Positions 1-8,191 are shown, counted from the stretch's first letter. The stretch is 64,000 nucleotides of DNA from Burkholderia pyrrocinia (GCF_022809715.1 NZ_CP094459.1:2294001-2358000), one strand, 5' to 3'. Made by a program: numbers and translations. The notes: generated by a model not told the origin, from the sequence alone.

Positions 1-115
1 AATCGTTCGGATCGCCGTTCGGTTCGTTTTCGATCGCCTTTCGTTTCACCGCCGCATCGAGCCATTCGCGCAACGGGCTGCGCCGCGGCAGCTGCGGCTG
101 TCGCGGCCGAGCCAC
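1..115 (-). CDS. Possible 5' part of an unidentified gene running off the left edge
   Basis: A minus-strand frame starting at a GTG (113-115) stays open to the window edge for 38 codons. Its later part reads like real protein (REWLDAAVKRKAIENEPNG), with more Lys, Glu and Asn than the arginine-rich shadow frames nearby. The frame is also open upstream of this GTG and no strong ribosome binding site precedes it, so the start is uncertain. It lies downstream of the DUF2182 gene on the same strand and could be the next gene of that operon. I do not recognise a family. It may be a chance open frame. Confidence 0.25.
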   Translation of the reverse strand, partial: MARPRQPQLPRRSPLREWLDAAVKRKAIENEPNGDPND

Positions 116-179
116 ACGCCAGCCGCGGCACCGGTCGCCCGCGGCCGGCGACGCGCCGGATCGGCTCGCCTCCCCGGCC

Positions 180-980
180 TTATACCAGCCCGGCCGCGCG
201 CGCGATCATCGCGAGGCCGCCCCCGATCGCGATACCGCCGACCAGCCGCGCAACACGCTCGCCGGCCGGCGCCAGCCGCTCGGCGGCGATCGCGACCGTC
301 ACGGCGGCCATCACGCGCAGATCCATCATGCCGGCCGCCAGCGCGATCGCCATCAGGTTCCCGCAACAGGCGCCGCAACGCATCGCGGTTCGCACGCCGT
401 GCCGCCAGGCCGCACCGGCGGCCGCCCGCGACCGGTGCGGGCCCGCCGCCGCGTGCCGGCAGCACGCCAGCCGGCGCGCCTTCCACGCCGAGAACTGCAA
501 CACGCCCGCGCCGAGCACGACCGCGCCGGCCGTGAACGGCATCGCACGGGCGAGCGCCGGCAGCCGTGCGGCGGTCGTCAGCGTGCCGCCGAGCGCAAAC
601 GTCACCGCGCCGAGCGCCATCCATACCGCGAAATAGCCGGCGCTCGCGACGACGACCAGCCCGGTCGAGCGCGCCGCGCCCAGCGGGCCGACGCTCTGCC
701 GGTACCGCCAGAGCGTCGGCGCCAGCACGGGCAGCATCATCGTCACCGTCATCGCGCCCCACATGCCGGCGAACGCCGCGAACGCGCGGCCGGCGCCCCA
801 TCCGCATGGCCGCAGCCACGCCGACGACAGCGTCCAGCCGCCGGGCATCGGCTCGTCGCCCATCGCGTCCATCGACGCGTGCTGCGCCAGTGTGACCATC
901 GCCGCGGCGGCGAACACCGCGACGAGCGCCGTGCCGAATGCGCGATCGCGGCCCCTGTCGCCGATTGCCGGCCGTGTCAT
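180..980 (-). CDS. DUF2182 family integral membrane protein
   Basis: A 266-residue hydrophobic protein with about six predicted membrane segments. It resembles the DUF2182 family (predicted metal-binding membrane proteins) through the MWGAMTVTMMLPVLAPTLW segment near residues 73-91 and a Cys-rich stretch (RCGACCGNLMAIALAAGMMD) in the C-terminal third. A good Shine-Dalgarno (GGGAGGAG) precedes ATG 980. The gene starts 33 bp after the DUF899 gene on the same strand, so the two are probably co-transcribed. Family members often sit next to DUF1326 genes; none is visible here, although the downstream neighbour lies outside the window. The cysteines and methionines would fit metal handling, but no activity is established. 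Family call fairly firm; function unknown. Confidence 0.8.
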   Translation of the reverse strand: MTRPAIGDRGRDRAFGTALVAVFAAAAMVTLAQHASMDAMGDEPMPGGWTLSSAWLRPCGWGAGRAFAAFAGMWGAMTVTMMLPVLAPTLWRYRQSVGPLGAARSTGLVVVASAGYFAVWMALGAVTFALGGTLTTAARLPALARAMPFTAGAVVLGAGVLQFSAWKARRLACCRHAAAGPHRSRAAAGAAWRHGVRTAMRCGACCGNLMAIALAAGMMDLRVMAAVTVAIAAERLAPAGERVARLVGGIAIGGGLAMIARAAGLV

Positions 981-1013
981 CGCACGCTCCTCCCGCCCGT
1001 CGCCGGCCCGCGC

Positions 1014-1778
1014 TCAGCCGCGCGCGTATTCATCGTGGCGGCGCCACCACGGGCCTGCCTCGTTGCGCCCGCGCGGCGCGTGATCGAGCCACTGGTACAT
1101 CCCCCACAGCCCGTCGAGCCCGCGCGCATAGGTCGAGTACGTGTGATAGACGGCACCGTCCTCGCGCACGAACGCACTCATCCCCGGCCGGTCCAGCGAA
1201 TACGTGACCGCGTCGGTGCCGCACGTCGCCGCGAACTGCACGACGGGCGCCGGCGGCGGATCCATGTCCATCGCGTGCCCCGCCCGCGCGTAGTTGTATT
1301 CGACGTCGCCCGTGCGCTGCTGCGTTTCGGTGAACGACACGTTGAAGTCGAAGTTGAAATCGCTGCCGACCGACGACGCCCACGGGAAGGTCCACCCCAT
1401 CCGCTGCCGGTACGCGAGCAGCTTCGCGAGCGGCGCGCGCGACACGGCCGCGAGCGTTACGTCGTGGTTCGCCAGGTGTACGGCAAAACCGTCGAAACCG
1501 TCCGCAAGCGCCGAGCACGACGGGCAACCGGCCTTGTAGTCGGGGCCGAACATGAAGTGATAGACGAGCAGTTGCGAACGGCCGCGAAACAGGTCGTCGA
1601 GCGTCGCCTGCCCCTCTTCCGTGTCGAACCGGTAGGTCTTGTCGACGCGCACCCACGGCAGTGCCTGGCGCCGCCGCGCGAGTTCGTCGCTTTGCCGCGT
1701 CAGCGCCTTTTCTGCTTCGAGCAGCGCCCTGCGCTCGGCCAGCCATTCGTCGCGCGTTCCGGTGAGATGGGTCGTCAT
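1014..1778 (-). CDS. DUF899 family thioredoxin-like protein
   Basis: A 254-residue soluble protein matching the DUF899 family, which has a thioredoxin-like fold. It carries GCPSCSALADGF at residues 84-95, with the C85-x-x-C88 pair where a thioredoxin active site would be, then DFNFDFNVSF and a C-terminal YHTYSTYARGLD segment typical of the family. ATG 1778 is chosen because AAGGAGGAAC lies just upstream; the same frame stays open for another 1.1 kb only because it runs antisense to the next gene. The partner or substrate is unknown, so a disulfide or peroxide-related redox role is inference from the fold. It is probably the first gene of an operon with the DUF2182 gene and is divergent from the regulator gene 114 bp away. 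Confidence 0.85.
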   Translation of the reverse strand: MTTHLTGTRDEWLAERRALLEAEKALTRQSDELARRRQALPWVRVDKTYRFDTEEGQATLDDLFRGRSQLLVYHFMFGPDYKAGCPSCSALADGFDGFAVHLANHDVTLAAVSRAPLAKLLAYRQRMGWTFPWASSVGSDFNFDFNVSFTETQQRTGDVEYNYARAGHAMDMDPPPAPVVQFAATCGTDAVTYSLDRPGMSAFVREDGAVYHTYSTYARGLDGLWGMYQWLDHAPRGRNEAGPWWRRHDEYARG

Positions 1779-1892
1779 TGCGGGTTCCTCCTTCCGATGG
1801 GTATCCGGGCACGGCGTACGGCGCCGTGTGCGTGGTGCTAGATTAGTGCTCGGCATCGGGCCGGAGGGAGTGACAAGTGTGTCGGGATTCGA

Positions 1893-3113
1893 ATGGATTC
1901 GTTGATCACCGCGGCCGCGCGCGCGCTCGCGGCCGGTGACGCGCTCGGTGCGCTGAACCGCGTCGCGCTGCGCGACGACGCGCCGGCGCTCGCGCTGCGC
2001 GGCATCGCGATGGCGCAGCTCGGCGATTTCGAACGCGCGCGGGCACTCGTGCGCGGCGCCGCGCGCGCATTCGGCGCGAAGGAAGCCGTGGCGCGTGCGC
2101 GCTGCGTCGTCGCCGAAGCCGAGATCGCGCTCGCGTCGCGCGACCTCCGCTGGCCGACGCGCGCGCTCGATGCCGCGTGCGCGACGCTCGACGCGCACGG
2201 CGACCGCGCGAACGCCGCGCATGCGCGTTATCTCGGCGTGCGCCGGCTGCTGCTGATCGGTCAGATCGACGATGCCGAACGGATGCTCGCGACGCTCGAT
2301 CCCGCGCCGCTGCCGGCCGCGTCGCGCGCCGCCCATGAACTGATCGTCGCAGGCATCGCGATGCGCCGCATCCGCACGCATGCGGCCCGCGCGGCGCTCG
2401 CCCGTGCACGCGCGGCTGCCCGCGACGCCGGCATCGCCGCGCTGACGGCCGAAGTCGACACCGCAGCGCGCGTGCTCGATGCGCCGGCCGCGCGACTCAT
2501 CGCGCGCGGCACGTCGCGGCTCGTTCGGCTCGACGAAGTCGAGACGCTGTTCGCGTCGAATGCGCTCGTCGTCGACGCGTGCCGCCACACGGTGCGCGAC
2601 GCGCGCACGACCGTGTCGCTCGCGCGCCGCCCGGTGCTGTTCGTGCTCGCCCGCGCGCTCGGCGAGGCATGGCCGGCCGACGTGTCGAGAAACGCGCTCG
2701 TGGCCACCGCGTTCCGCGCGAAACATGCGGACGAATCGCATCGCGCGCGCCTGCGCGTCGAGATCGGCCGGCTCCGAGCAGTGCTGCGGCCGCTCGCGAA
2801 CGTCACCGCGACGCCGCGCGGCTTCGCGCTCGAACCGCTCGGCGTGCGCGAGACCGTCGTACTCGCGCGCCCGGTCGACGATCGCCACGCGGCCGTGCTC
2901 GCGCTCCTCGCCGACGGCGAGGCGTGGTCGAGCTCCGCGCTGGCGCTCGCGCTCGGCGCGAGCCAGCGCACCGTGCAGCGCGCGCTCGACGCGCTCGCCG
3001 AAGCGGCCAAGGTGCAGGCGCTCGGCCGCGGCCGCGCGCGCCGCTGGATGACGCCGCCGCTGCCCGGATTCGCGACGACCTTGTTACTCCCTGCCGCGCT
3101 TCCGGGAGATTAG
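1893..3113 (+). CDS. Transcriptional regulator with helical N-terminus and two winged-helix domains
   Basis: A 406-residue Ala/Arg-rich protein. Residues 1-200 are almost wholly helical with TPR-like spacing (LALRGIAMAQLGDFERARAL at 33-52). Residues about 240-316 resemble an OmpR-type winged helix: a helix-rich stretch, then RLRVEIGRLRAVL (286-298) and a wing-like ATPRGFAL. Residues about 333-386 form a second helix-turn-helix (SSALALALGASQRTVQRALD at 347-366) followed by a basic GRGRARRW wing. No response-regulator receiver domain is seen. It is divergent from the DUF899 gene and 31 bp upstream of the propeller gene, so it plausibly controls one or both. An extended -10-like TGCTAGATT lies at 1836-1844. 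DNA-binding role likely; signal and targets unknown. Confidence 0.7.
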   Translation: MDSLITAAARALAAGDALGALNRVALRDDAPALALRGIAMAQLGDFERARALVRGAARAFGAKEAVARARCVVAEAEIALASRDLRWPTRALDAACATLDAHGDRANAAHARYLGVRRLLLIGQIDDAERMLATLDPAPLPAASRAAHELIVAGIAMRRIRTHAARAALARARAAARDAGIAALTAEVDTAARVLDAPAARLIARGTSRLVRLDEVETLFASNALVVDACRHTVRDARTTVSLARRPVLFVLARALGEAWPADVSRNALVATAFRAKHADESHRARLRVEIGRLRAVLRPLANVTATPRGFALEPLGVRETVVLARPVDDRHAAVLALLADGEAWSSSALALALGASQRTVQRALDALAEAAKVQALGRGRARRWMTPPLPGFATTLLLPAALPGD

Positions 3114-3144
3114 GATGGCCTCACCGAACGACGAGGTGACGAAC

Positions 3145-3831
3145 ATGAAACGCTCCAATGCAGACATCATTCGCGAGTACGGCCCGTTTCCGGGCGTCGA
3201 CGGCGTGCACGGCGTCACGTTCGACGGGCGGCACGTGTGGTACGCGTCCGGCGACAAGCTGAATGCGCTCGATCCGGAGCGCGGCACGACCGTCCGCTCG
3301 CTCGACGTCGCCGCGCATGCGGGCACGGCGTTCGACGGCCGCCACCTGTTCCAGATCGTCGAGGACCGCATCGAGAAGATCGATCCGGAATCGGGCCGCG
3401 TGCTCGCGACGATTCCGGCACCCGGCGGCGGCGCCGACTCGGGGCTCGCGTGGGCCGAAGGCACGCTGTGGGTCGGCCAGTACCGCGAACGCAAGATTCA
3501 TCAGATCGATCCCGAATCGGGCGTCGTGCTGCGCACGATCGAATCGAACCGCTTCGTCACCGGCGTGACGTGGGTCGACGGCGAGCTGTGGCACGGCACC
3601 TGGGAAGCCGACCAGAGCGATTTGCGGCACGTCGATCCGCGTACGGGCCAGGTGCTCGAGCAAGTCGACATGCCGTCCGGCGTCGGCGTGTCGGGGCTCG
3701 AATCCGACGGCCACGATCTTTTCTACTGCGGCGGCGGCAACAGCGGCAAGCTGCGCGCCGTGCGGCGCCCTGCGCACGTGCGGACGTCGGGCGACGGCGC
3801 CGGTGCGACGCCCGACCCGGCCGACGGCTGA
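3145..3831 (+). CDS. Small YncE/glutamine-cyclotransferase-like beta-propeller protein
   Basis: A 228-residue protein built of about five blades with a recurring pattern: a hydrophobic strand with FDG or WVDG, then L/VW, then IDPESGxVL (for example HQIDPESGVVLRTI and RHVDPRTGQVL). This fits a vgb/YncE or SMP-30-like propeller, although five blades is short for a closed ring. ATG 3145 is chosen over ATG 3115 because GAGGTGA lies 8 bases before it; the earlier start would add ten unlikely residues. No signal peptide is seen, so it should be cytoplasmic. It follows the regulator gene closely and is probably co-transcribed with it. A ligand-sensing or scaffold role is speculation; no catalytic residue can be assigned. 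Confidence 0.7.
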   Translation: MKRSNADIIREYGPFPGVDGVHGVTFDGRHVWYASGDKLNALDPERGTTVRSLDVAAHAGTAFDGRHLFQIVEDRIEKIDPESGRVLATIPAPGGGADSGLAWAEGTLWVGQYRERKIHQIDPESGVVLRTIESNRFVTGVTWVDGELWHGTWEADQSDLRHVDPRTGQVLEQVDMPSGVGVSGLESDGHDLFYCGGGNSGKLRAVRRPAHVRTSGDGAGATPDPADG

Positions 3832-4001
3832 TTCGCACCGTACCGCGGCCGCGAACCCTCGATAACCAGGAACGGATCGCGGCCGCTCCGTCGCACGGCA
3901 CGTCGAAGCCCCGCCACACCCCGAGTGCAGGAATGAACAAGACGCCGCCGAATCGGCGTCGCTAAGATGCGCGCTCGTCAGTCATGTGTTCGGAGCGGTC
4001 G

Positions 4002-4985
4002 ATGCGGCGCGGTGTGGTCTATGGTGTCCTGGCAGGTGCCCTGTGGGGCATGGTGTTTCTCGTTCCGCGGCTGCTGACCGACTTCTCGCCGCTGCTGCTG
4101 AGCGTCGGCCGCTATGCGATGTATGGCCTCGTGTCGCTCGCGGCCGCGCTGCCGGCCGCTCGCTCGCTGCTCGCGCGGCTGACCCGCGAGGATCTCGTCG
4201 CGCTCGTAAAGCTCGCGGTCGTCGGCAACGTCGCGTACTACATGCTGCTGTCCGGCGCCGTGCACCTGATCGGCATCGCGCCCAGTTCGCTGATCGTCGG
4301 CGTGCTGCCCGTCACCGTCACGCTCGCGGGCCTCGGCGACCACGGCGCCGTGCCGCTGCGGCGGCTTGCCGTCCCGCTCGCACTGGTGATCGCGGGTATC
4401 GTCTGCATCAACGTCGACCTGTTCACGTCCGAGGCCGCGCATGCGACGACGCTCGGCCAGAAGCTCGCGGGCATCGCCTGCGCGGCCGGCGCGCTCGGGA
4501 GCTGGACCTGGTACGCGGTCGCGAACACGCGCTACCTGCAGCGCCATCATCATTTCGGCGGCAACGAATGGTCGGTGCTGTGGGGTGTCGTGACGGGCCT
4601 GATCGGCGCACTCTGCTGGATCGCGATCCTCGCGCTGCCGGCCGGCACGGTGCAGGCGGCCGTCCCGGCGTCGCGCTGGCAACTGTTCTGGCTGCTGAAC
4701 CTCGTACTCGCGATCGGCGCGTCGTGGCTCGGCAACGGGCTGTGGAATGCGGCGTCGAAGCGGTTGCCGCTCACGCTGTCGGGCCAGTTGATCGTGTTCG
4801 AAACCGTGTTCGCGATGCTCTACGCGTTCGTGTACGACCAGCGGATGCCGCACGCGCTCGAGATCGCCGCGCTCGTGCTGCTGCTCGCTGGCGTGTACGG
4901 CTCGGTGCGACAGCACGGCGATACGCCCGCCGGCGGCGACACGCCGGGCAGCGCGTCGGTCAACGCGAACGCCGCGGCCCACTGA
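4002..4985 (+). CDS. DMT superfamily (EamA) transporter
   Basis: A 327-residue membrane protein with about ten hydrophobic segments arranged as two EamA repeats. It opens with GVLAGALWGMVFLVPRLL, a common first helix of drug/metabolite exporters. The second ATG (4002) is preferred over 3984 because GGAG lies just before it and the protein then begins MRRGVVYG. The last ~20 residues are a polar Gly/Ala/Asn tail. It stands alone, convergent with rnfH. Substrate is not predictable from sequence; amino-acid or metabolite efflux is usual for the superfamily. Confidence 0.8.
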   Translation: MRRGVVYGVLAGALWGMVFLVPRLLTDFSPLLLSVGRYAMYGLVSLAAALPAARSLLARLTREDLVALVKLAVVGNVAYYMLLSGAVHLIGIAPSSLIVGVLPVTVTLAGLGDHGAVPLRRLAVPLALVIAGIVCINVDLFTSEAAHATTLGQKLAGIACAAGALGSWTWYAVANTRYLQRHHHFGGNEWSVLWGVVTGLIGALCWIAILALPAGTVQAAVPASRWQLFWLLNLVLAIGASWLGNGLWNAASKRLPLTLSGQLIVFETVFAMLYAFVYDQRMPHALEIAALVLLLAGVYGSVRQHGDTPAGGDTPGSASVNANAAAH

Positions 4986-5048
4986 GCGCCGCGGCGTTTG
5001 ATCGGACGAATCGGAGCGGAAAGAGCGAAAGAAGCGGAACCGCGCGCG

Positions 5049-5372
5049 TCAGCGCGCGTCCTTGTGCATCCACTTGCGGCCCTCGATGGAGCCGGCGCGG
5101 CGGGACTTGTCGACGCGCCGCTGGCGCGCCAGTTTCGGATCGACGATCAGCGGGCGGTAGATCTCGACGCGGTCGTGGTCGGCGAGCGGCGCGTCGAGCG
5201 GTGCGAGCTTGCCGTACACACCCGTCTTCGCTTGCGCGAGGTCGATCTCCGGGTGCAGCGCGAGCACACCGCTCGCGTCGATCGCCGAGCGAACGGTCGC
5301 GCCTTCGGGCAGCGACACCCGAATCAGCGTCTGGCGGTCCGGCAGTGCATAGCAGACTTCGATCGACAGCAT
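5049..5372 (-). CDS. rnfH: RnfH/RatB family ubiquitin-fold protein
   Basis: A 107-residue protein with the beta-grasp pattern of the RnfH family (UPF0125): MLSIEVCYALPDRQTL, then GATVRSAIDASG, then DRVEIYRPLIVDPKLARQRR and a basic tail. It sits 4 bp after the ratA-like gene and would be translated with it. The ratA-rnfH pair beside smpB is also found in Escherichia coli, where the genes are called ratA and ratB. Despite the name, no rnf electron-transport genes are near. Its biochemical role is not settled. Family assignment is secure. Confidence 0.85.
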   Translation of the reverse strand: MLSIEVCYALPDRQTLIRVSLPEGATVRSAIDASGVLALHPEIDLAQAKTGVYGKLAPLDAPLADHDRVEIYRPLIVDPKLARQRRVDKSRRAGSIEGRKWMHKDAR

Positions 5373-5376
5373 CGCG

Positions 5377-5814
5377 TCACCCCTTCCCGTAGCGCTGGTC
5401 CGCGCGCTTCACGAACGAATCGACGAACGTGTTCGCGATGTGGCTGAACACCGGCCCGATGATTTTCTCGAGCAGGATGCTCGAAAACTCGTAGTGCAGC
5501 GCGAATTCGATCTTGCACGCATCGGCGCGCAGCGCGGTGAAGCGCCACGAGCCCGTGAACTTCTTGAACGGGCCGTCCGTGAACTCCATGTCGATCCGCG
5601 TCGGACGCTGCTGCGTGTTGCGCGTCGCGAAATGCTGCTTGATGCCCTTGAAGTTGATATCGATGCGCGCTTCCATCCCGCTGTCGTCCTGACGGCGAAT
5701 CTCGACGCCGCCGCACCAGGGCAGGAAATTGGGGTAATCGGCCACGTCGGTGACGAGGTCGAACATCTGTTCCGCCGAATGACGGATCAATACGGTTTTC
5801 TGGACATCTGCCAT
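5377..5814 (-). CDS. ratA: RatA/COQ10-like START-domain protein (SRPBCC superfamily)
   Basis: A 145-residue protein matching the RatA/Coq10 family: MADVQKTVLIRHSAEQMFDL at the N-terminus, DYPNFLPWCGGVEI, then FKKFTGSWRF and a C-terminal amphipathic helix with FVKRADQRYG. ATG 5814 gives the usual family length; the frame extends upstream but those residues overlap the spacer to smpB. In E. coli the homologue was reported to inhibit 70S ribosome association, whereas mitochondrial Coq10 binds ubiquinone or its intermediates, so either role is possible. It is divergent from smpB and followed at 4 bp by rnfH. Confidence 0.85.
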   Translation of the reverse strand: MADVQKTVLIRHSAEQMFDLVTDVADYPNFLPWCGGVEIRRQDDSGMEARIDINFKGIKQHFATRNTQQRPTRIDMEFTDGPFKKFTGSWRFTALRADACKIEFALHYEFSSILLEKIIGPVFSHIANTFVDSFVKRADQRYGKG

Positions 5815-5874
5815 AAATCGCGCGGCATCGCTGAAGGTGGGAAAGCAAGCCGGGCGATTCTCGCCCCGCTTTGC

Positions 5875-5890
5875 TAAAATCGTGATTTTA
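5875..5890. promoter_or_regulatory. Symmetric AT-rich core between ratA and smpB
   Basis: TAAAATCGTGATTTTA is a perfect 6-bp inverted repeat around CGTG in the 98-bp spacer between the divergent ratA and smpB genes, in otherwise GC-rich DNA. Each arm looks like a -10 element (TAAAAT), so it could serve back-to-back promoters or bind a regulator. I find no convincing -35 box at normal spacing on either side. Inference only. Confidence 0.3.
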
Positions 5891-5912
5891 AACGAGTTGG
5901 CCCAATCCATTC

Positions 5913-6359
5913 ATGAGCATCATCGACAACAGGAAGGCGCACTTCGATTATCACATCGAGGAACGCTACGAGGCGGGGCTCGTGCTGGAGGGCTGGGAAG
6001 TCAAGGCGCTGCGCGCCGGGCGCGGCCAGATCAAGGAAGGCTACGTCGTGGTGAAGAACGCGGAGATCTTCCTGATCGGCACCCATATCAGCCCGCTGCC
6101 CGAGGCTTCGACGCACATCAAGCCCGACCCGGTTCGCACGCGCAAGCTGCTGCTGCACCGTGAGGAAATCAAGAAACTGATCGGCAAGGTCGAGCAGCGC
6201 GGCTACACGCTCGTGCCGCTGAACTTCCACTACAAGGGCGGCCGCGTGAAGTGCGACATCGCGCTCGCGAAGGGCAAGAAGCTGCACGACAAGCGCGAAA
6301 CCGAGAAGAAGCGCGACTGGGAACGCGAGAAGGCACGCATCATGCGCGCCGGCGCCTGA
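5913..6359 (+). CDS. smpB: SsrA-binding protein SmpB
   Basis: A 148-residue protein of normal length for SmpB. It binds tmRNA and delivers it to stalled ribosomes for trans-translation. Diagnostic stretches are [51 protein letters not shown] and the basic C-terminal tail [19 protein letters not shown] that enters the ribosomal decoding and mRNA channel. The gene is monocistronic and closed by a strong terminator 25 bp downstream. It is divergent from ratA-rnfH. The tmRNA gene itself is not in this window. Confidence 0.97.
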
Positions 6360-6383
6360 CACGCGCGACGCGTATCGCAAACG

Positions 6384-6417
6384 ACACGGCCCGCTCGAAG
6401 CGGGCCGTGTTGCTTTG
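6384..6417 (+). terminator. Rho-independent terminator of smpB
   Basis: Perfect 12-bp stem (6384-6395 with 6399-6410: ACACGGCCCGCT / AGCGGGCCGTGT), 3-base CGA loop, followed by TGCTTTG. The U-run is modest. It lies 25 bp after the smpB stop. The remaining ~190 bp up to the paraslipin stop at 6611 hold nothing I can identify. Confidence 0.85.
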
Positions 6418-6610
6418 AACTACATGAATCGTCGATACCGGTCGATCGACGGAGCCTGCCGGCTGGATTCCACACGCAACGCCGCTTGTTTCGGCTGAAG
6501 ATACGCGCCGGCGGCATCCCGCAAGCTTTACCCGAACCGGCCCGGCTGCGCGACGATTGGCCGCATGCTGACCGCACGCGGCAACCGCCTGCGCATCGGA
6601 CAATTCCGGC

Positions 6611-7546
6611 TCAGCCCTTCCCGCCCGCGGCCGGCGACGCGTTCTTGACGATCGACATCGCCGACGCGATCGCACTGCCGAGATCCGACAGGTTCGACGG
6701 CACGATCAGCGTATTGCCCTGCTTCGCGAGATTCGAGAACGCGCCGACATACTGCTCGGCGACCTTCAGGTTCACCGCGTCCATCCCGCCCTGCGACTGC
6801 ATCGCGTTCGCGATCTTCTGGATCGCCTGCGCGTTTGCCTCGGCCACGGCAAGAATCGCGGCGGCCTCGCCCTGCGCCTGATTGATCGCGGCCTGCCGCT
6901 CGCCTTCGGACTTCTGGATCGCCGCCTCGCGCGCACCCGACGCGAGGTTGATCTGTTCCTGCTTGCGGCCTTCGGACGCGGCGATCAGCGCGCGCTTCTC
7001 GCGCTCGGCGGTGATCTGCGCCTGCATCGCGTGCAGGATCTCCTTCGGCGGCGTCAGGTCCTTGATCTCGTAGCGCAGCACTTTCACGCCCCAGTTCGCC
7101 GCGGCCTCGTCGAGCGCCGACACGATGCTGTGGTTGATGAAGTCGCGCTCCTCGAAGGTCTTGTCGAGCTCCAGCTTGCCGATCACCGAGCGCAGCATCG
7201 TTTGGGACAACTGCGTGATCGCGAGCACGAAGTTGCTCGACCCGTACGACGCCTTCATCGGGTCCATCACCTGGAAATACAGCACGCCGTCGACCTGAAG
7301 CTGCGTGTTGTCGCGCGTGATGCAGATCTGGCTCGGCACGTCGAGCGGAATTTCCTTCAGCACGTGCCGGTACGCGATGCGATCGACGAACGGCAGCACG
7401 ATGTTCAGCCCCGGCGACAGCGTCGCGTGATAGCGCCCGAAGCGCTCGAGCACCCACGCATGCTGCTGCGGCACGATCTTCACCGTCTTCGACACGATCA
7501 CGATCGCGATGACGAGCAGGACAACCCAGATGATCAGCGAATCCAT
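6611..7546 (-). CDS. SPFH/Band-7 membrane protein (paraslipin/QmcA-like)
   Basis: A 311-residue stomatin-family protein. Residues 1-20 are one hydrophobic anchor (DSLIIWVVLLVIAIVIVSKT), followed by the SPFH domain (QQHAWVLERFGRYHATLSPG, then LDVPSQICITRDN) and a long Ala/Glu/Gln-rich coiled coil (about 180-270) that drives oligomerisation. ATG 7546 has AAGGAGGG at proper spacing; upstream codons are not needed. It is 33 bp downstream of an NfeD gene on the same strand, the classic SPFH-NfeD pairing, in which the OB-fold protein acts with the slipin at the inner membrane. A role in membrane microdomains or protein quality control is known for relatives, not shown here. Confidence 0.9.
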   Translation of the reverse strand: MDSLIIWVVLLVIAIVIVSKTVKIVPQQHAWVLERFGRYHATLSPGLNIVLPFVDRIAYRHVLKEIPLDVPSQICITRDNTQLQVDGVLYFQVMDPMKASYGSSNFVLAITQLSQTMLRSVIGKLELDKTFEERDFINHSIVSALDEAAANWGVKVLRYEIKDLTPPKEILHAMQAQITAEREKRALIAASEGRKQEQINLASGAREAAIQKSEGERQAAINQAQGEAAAILAVAEANAQAIQKIANAMQSQGGMDAVNLKVAEQYVGAFSNLAKQGNTLIVPSNLSDLGSAIASAMSIVKNASPAAGGKG

Positions 7547-7579
7547 GAAATATTCCCTCCTTGTTGTATCGGCGGACAA

Positions 7580-8014
7580 TCAGCCCGCGGGTTTCGCCAC
7601 GACCACGAGACAGTTGCCGCGCACGGCGCTTACCTGATACACGTGCGCATCGTCGCGCTCGCCGTTCGCCAGCTCGACGTCCCAGTCGGCGCCGCGATAC
7701 TGCACGCGCGCACGGCCGTCACGCCACGCGTCGACCGTGACGGTCGCGCCGATATCGAGATTGACGTCGGGATTCGTCGACGTGTCGCGCTTCTGCTTGC
7801 GGCCGAGCCCCGAACGGCGCAGCACGATCATTGCGACGATCGCGACCACGGCCGCCGCGCCGAACTGCACGTGCGGCGCGAAACCCGCCAGTTGCAGCAA
7901 GCCGCCCGTGAGAAAGCCGAGCGCGATCATCAGCAGATAGAACGTGCCCGTCAGCAACTCGGCCACGACCAGCACACCCACCGCGACCCACCAGAACAGA
8001 TGCCCCGACATCAT
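7580..8014 (-). CDS. NfeD family membrane protein (short form)
   Basis: A 144-residue NfeD-like protein: three or four membrane segments in residues 5-65 (HLFWWVAVGVLVVAELLTGT, then ALGFLTGGLLQLAGF, then AAAVVAIVAMIVL) and a C-terminal OB-fold-like domain (NLDIGATVTVDAW and QYRGADWDVEL). It lacks the N-terminal ClpP-like protease domain of long NfeD proteins. ATG 8014 is preferred to the adjacent ATG 8011 because GGAG sits six bases before it. Next downstream is its likely partner, the paraslipin gene. A terminator separates it from ppsA, so the pair should have its own promoter in 8015-8085, though I see no clear boxes there. Confidence 0.88.
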   Translation of the reverse strand: MMSGHLFWWVAVGVLVVAELLTGTFYLLMIALGFLTGGLLQLAGFAPHVQFGAAAVVAIVAMIVLRRSGLGRKQKRDTSTNPDVNLDIGATVTVDAWRDGRARVQYRGADWDVELANGERDDAHVYQVSAVRGNCLVVVAKPAG

Positions 8015-8079
8015 TGTGGTCTCCAGAAAACATCCCCCACGCTCACTTGGCACGCTTGGGGCGGCCCGGCGCGTACCGA

Positions 8080-8115
8080 CAAACAAAAACACCCCGGCGC
8101 CTACCGGGGTGTTTA
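8080..8115 (-). terminator. Rho-independent terminator downstream of ppsA
   Basis: On the minus strand TAAACACCCCGG pairs with CCGGGGTGTTT around a 6-base loop (8098-8103), followed by a T-rich tract (TTTTTGTTTG read on the minus strand). It lies about 80 bp after the ppsA stop codon and just before nfeD, separating the two transcription units. Confidence 0.88.
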
Positions 8116-8191
8116 TAGCATGAACCTTGCATTTTGCCTTCAACGAAAGCGCAGCAGACCTGCGCTTTCGCCGAAGGTGCGTTACCGGCCG

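Noticed and set aside
1779..2888. Long upstream extension of the DUF899 frame
   Set aside because: It runs antisense through the regulator gene, and a strong ribosome site marks ATG 1778 as the true start.
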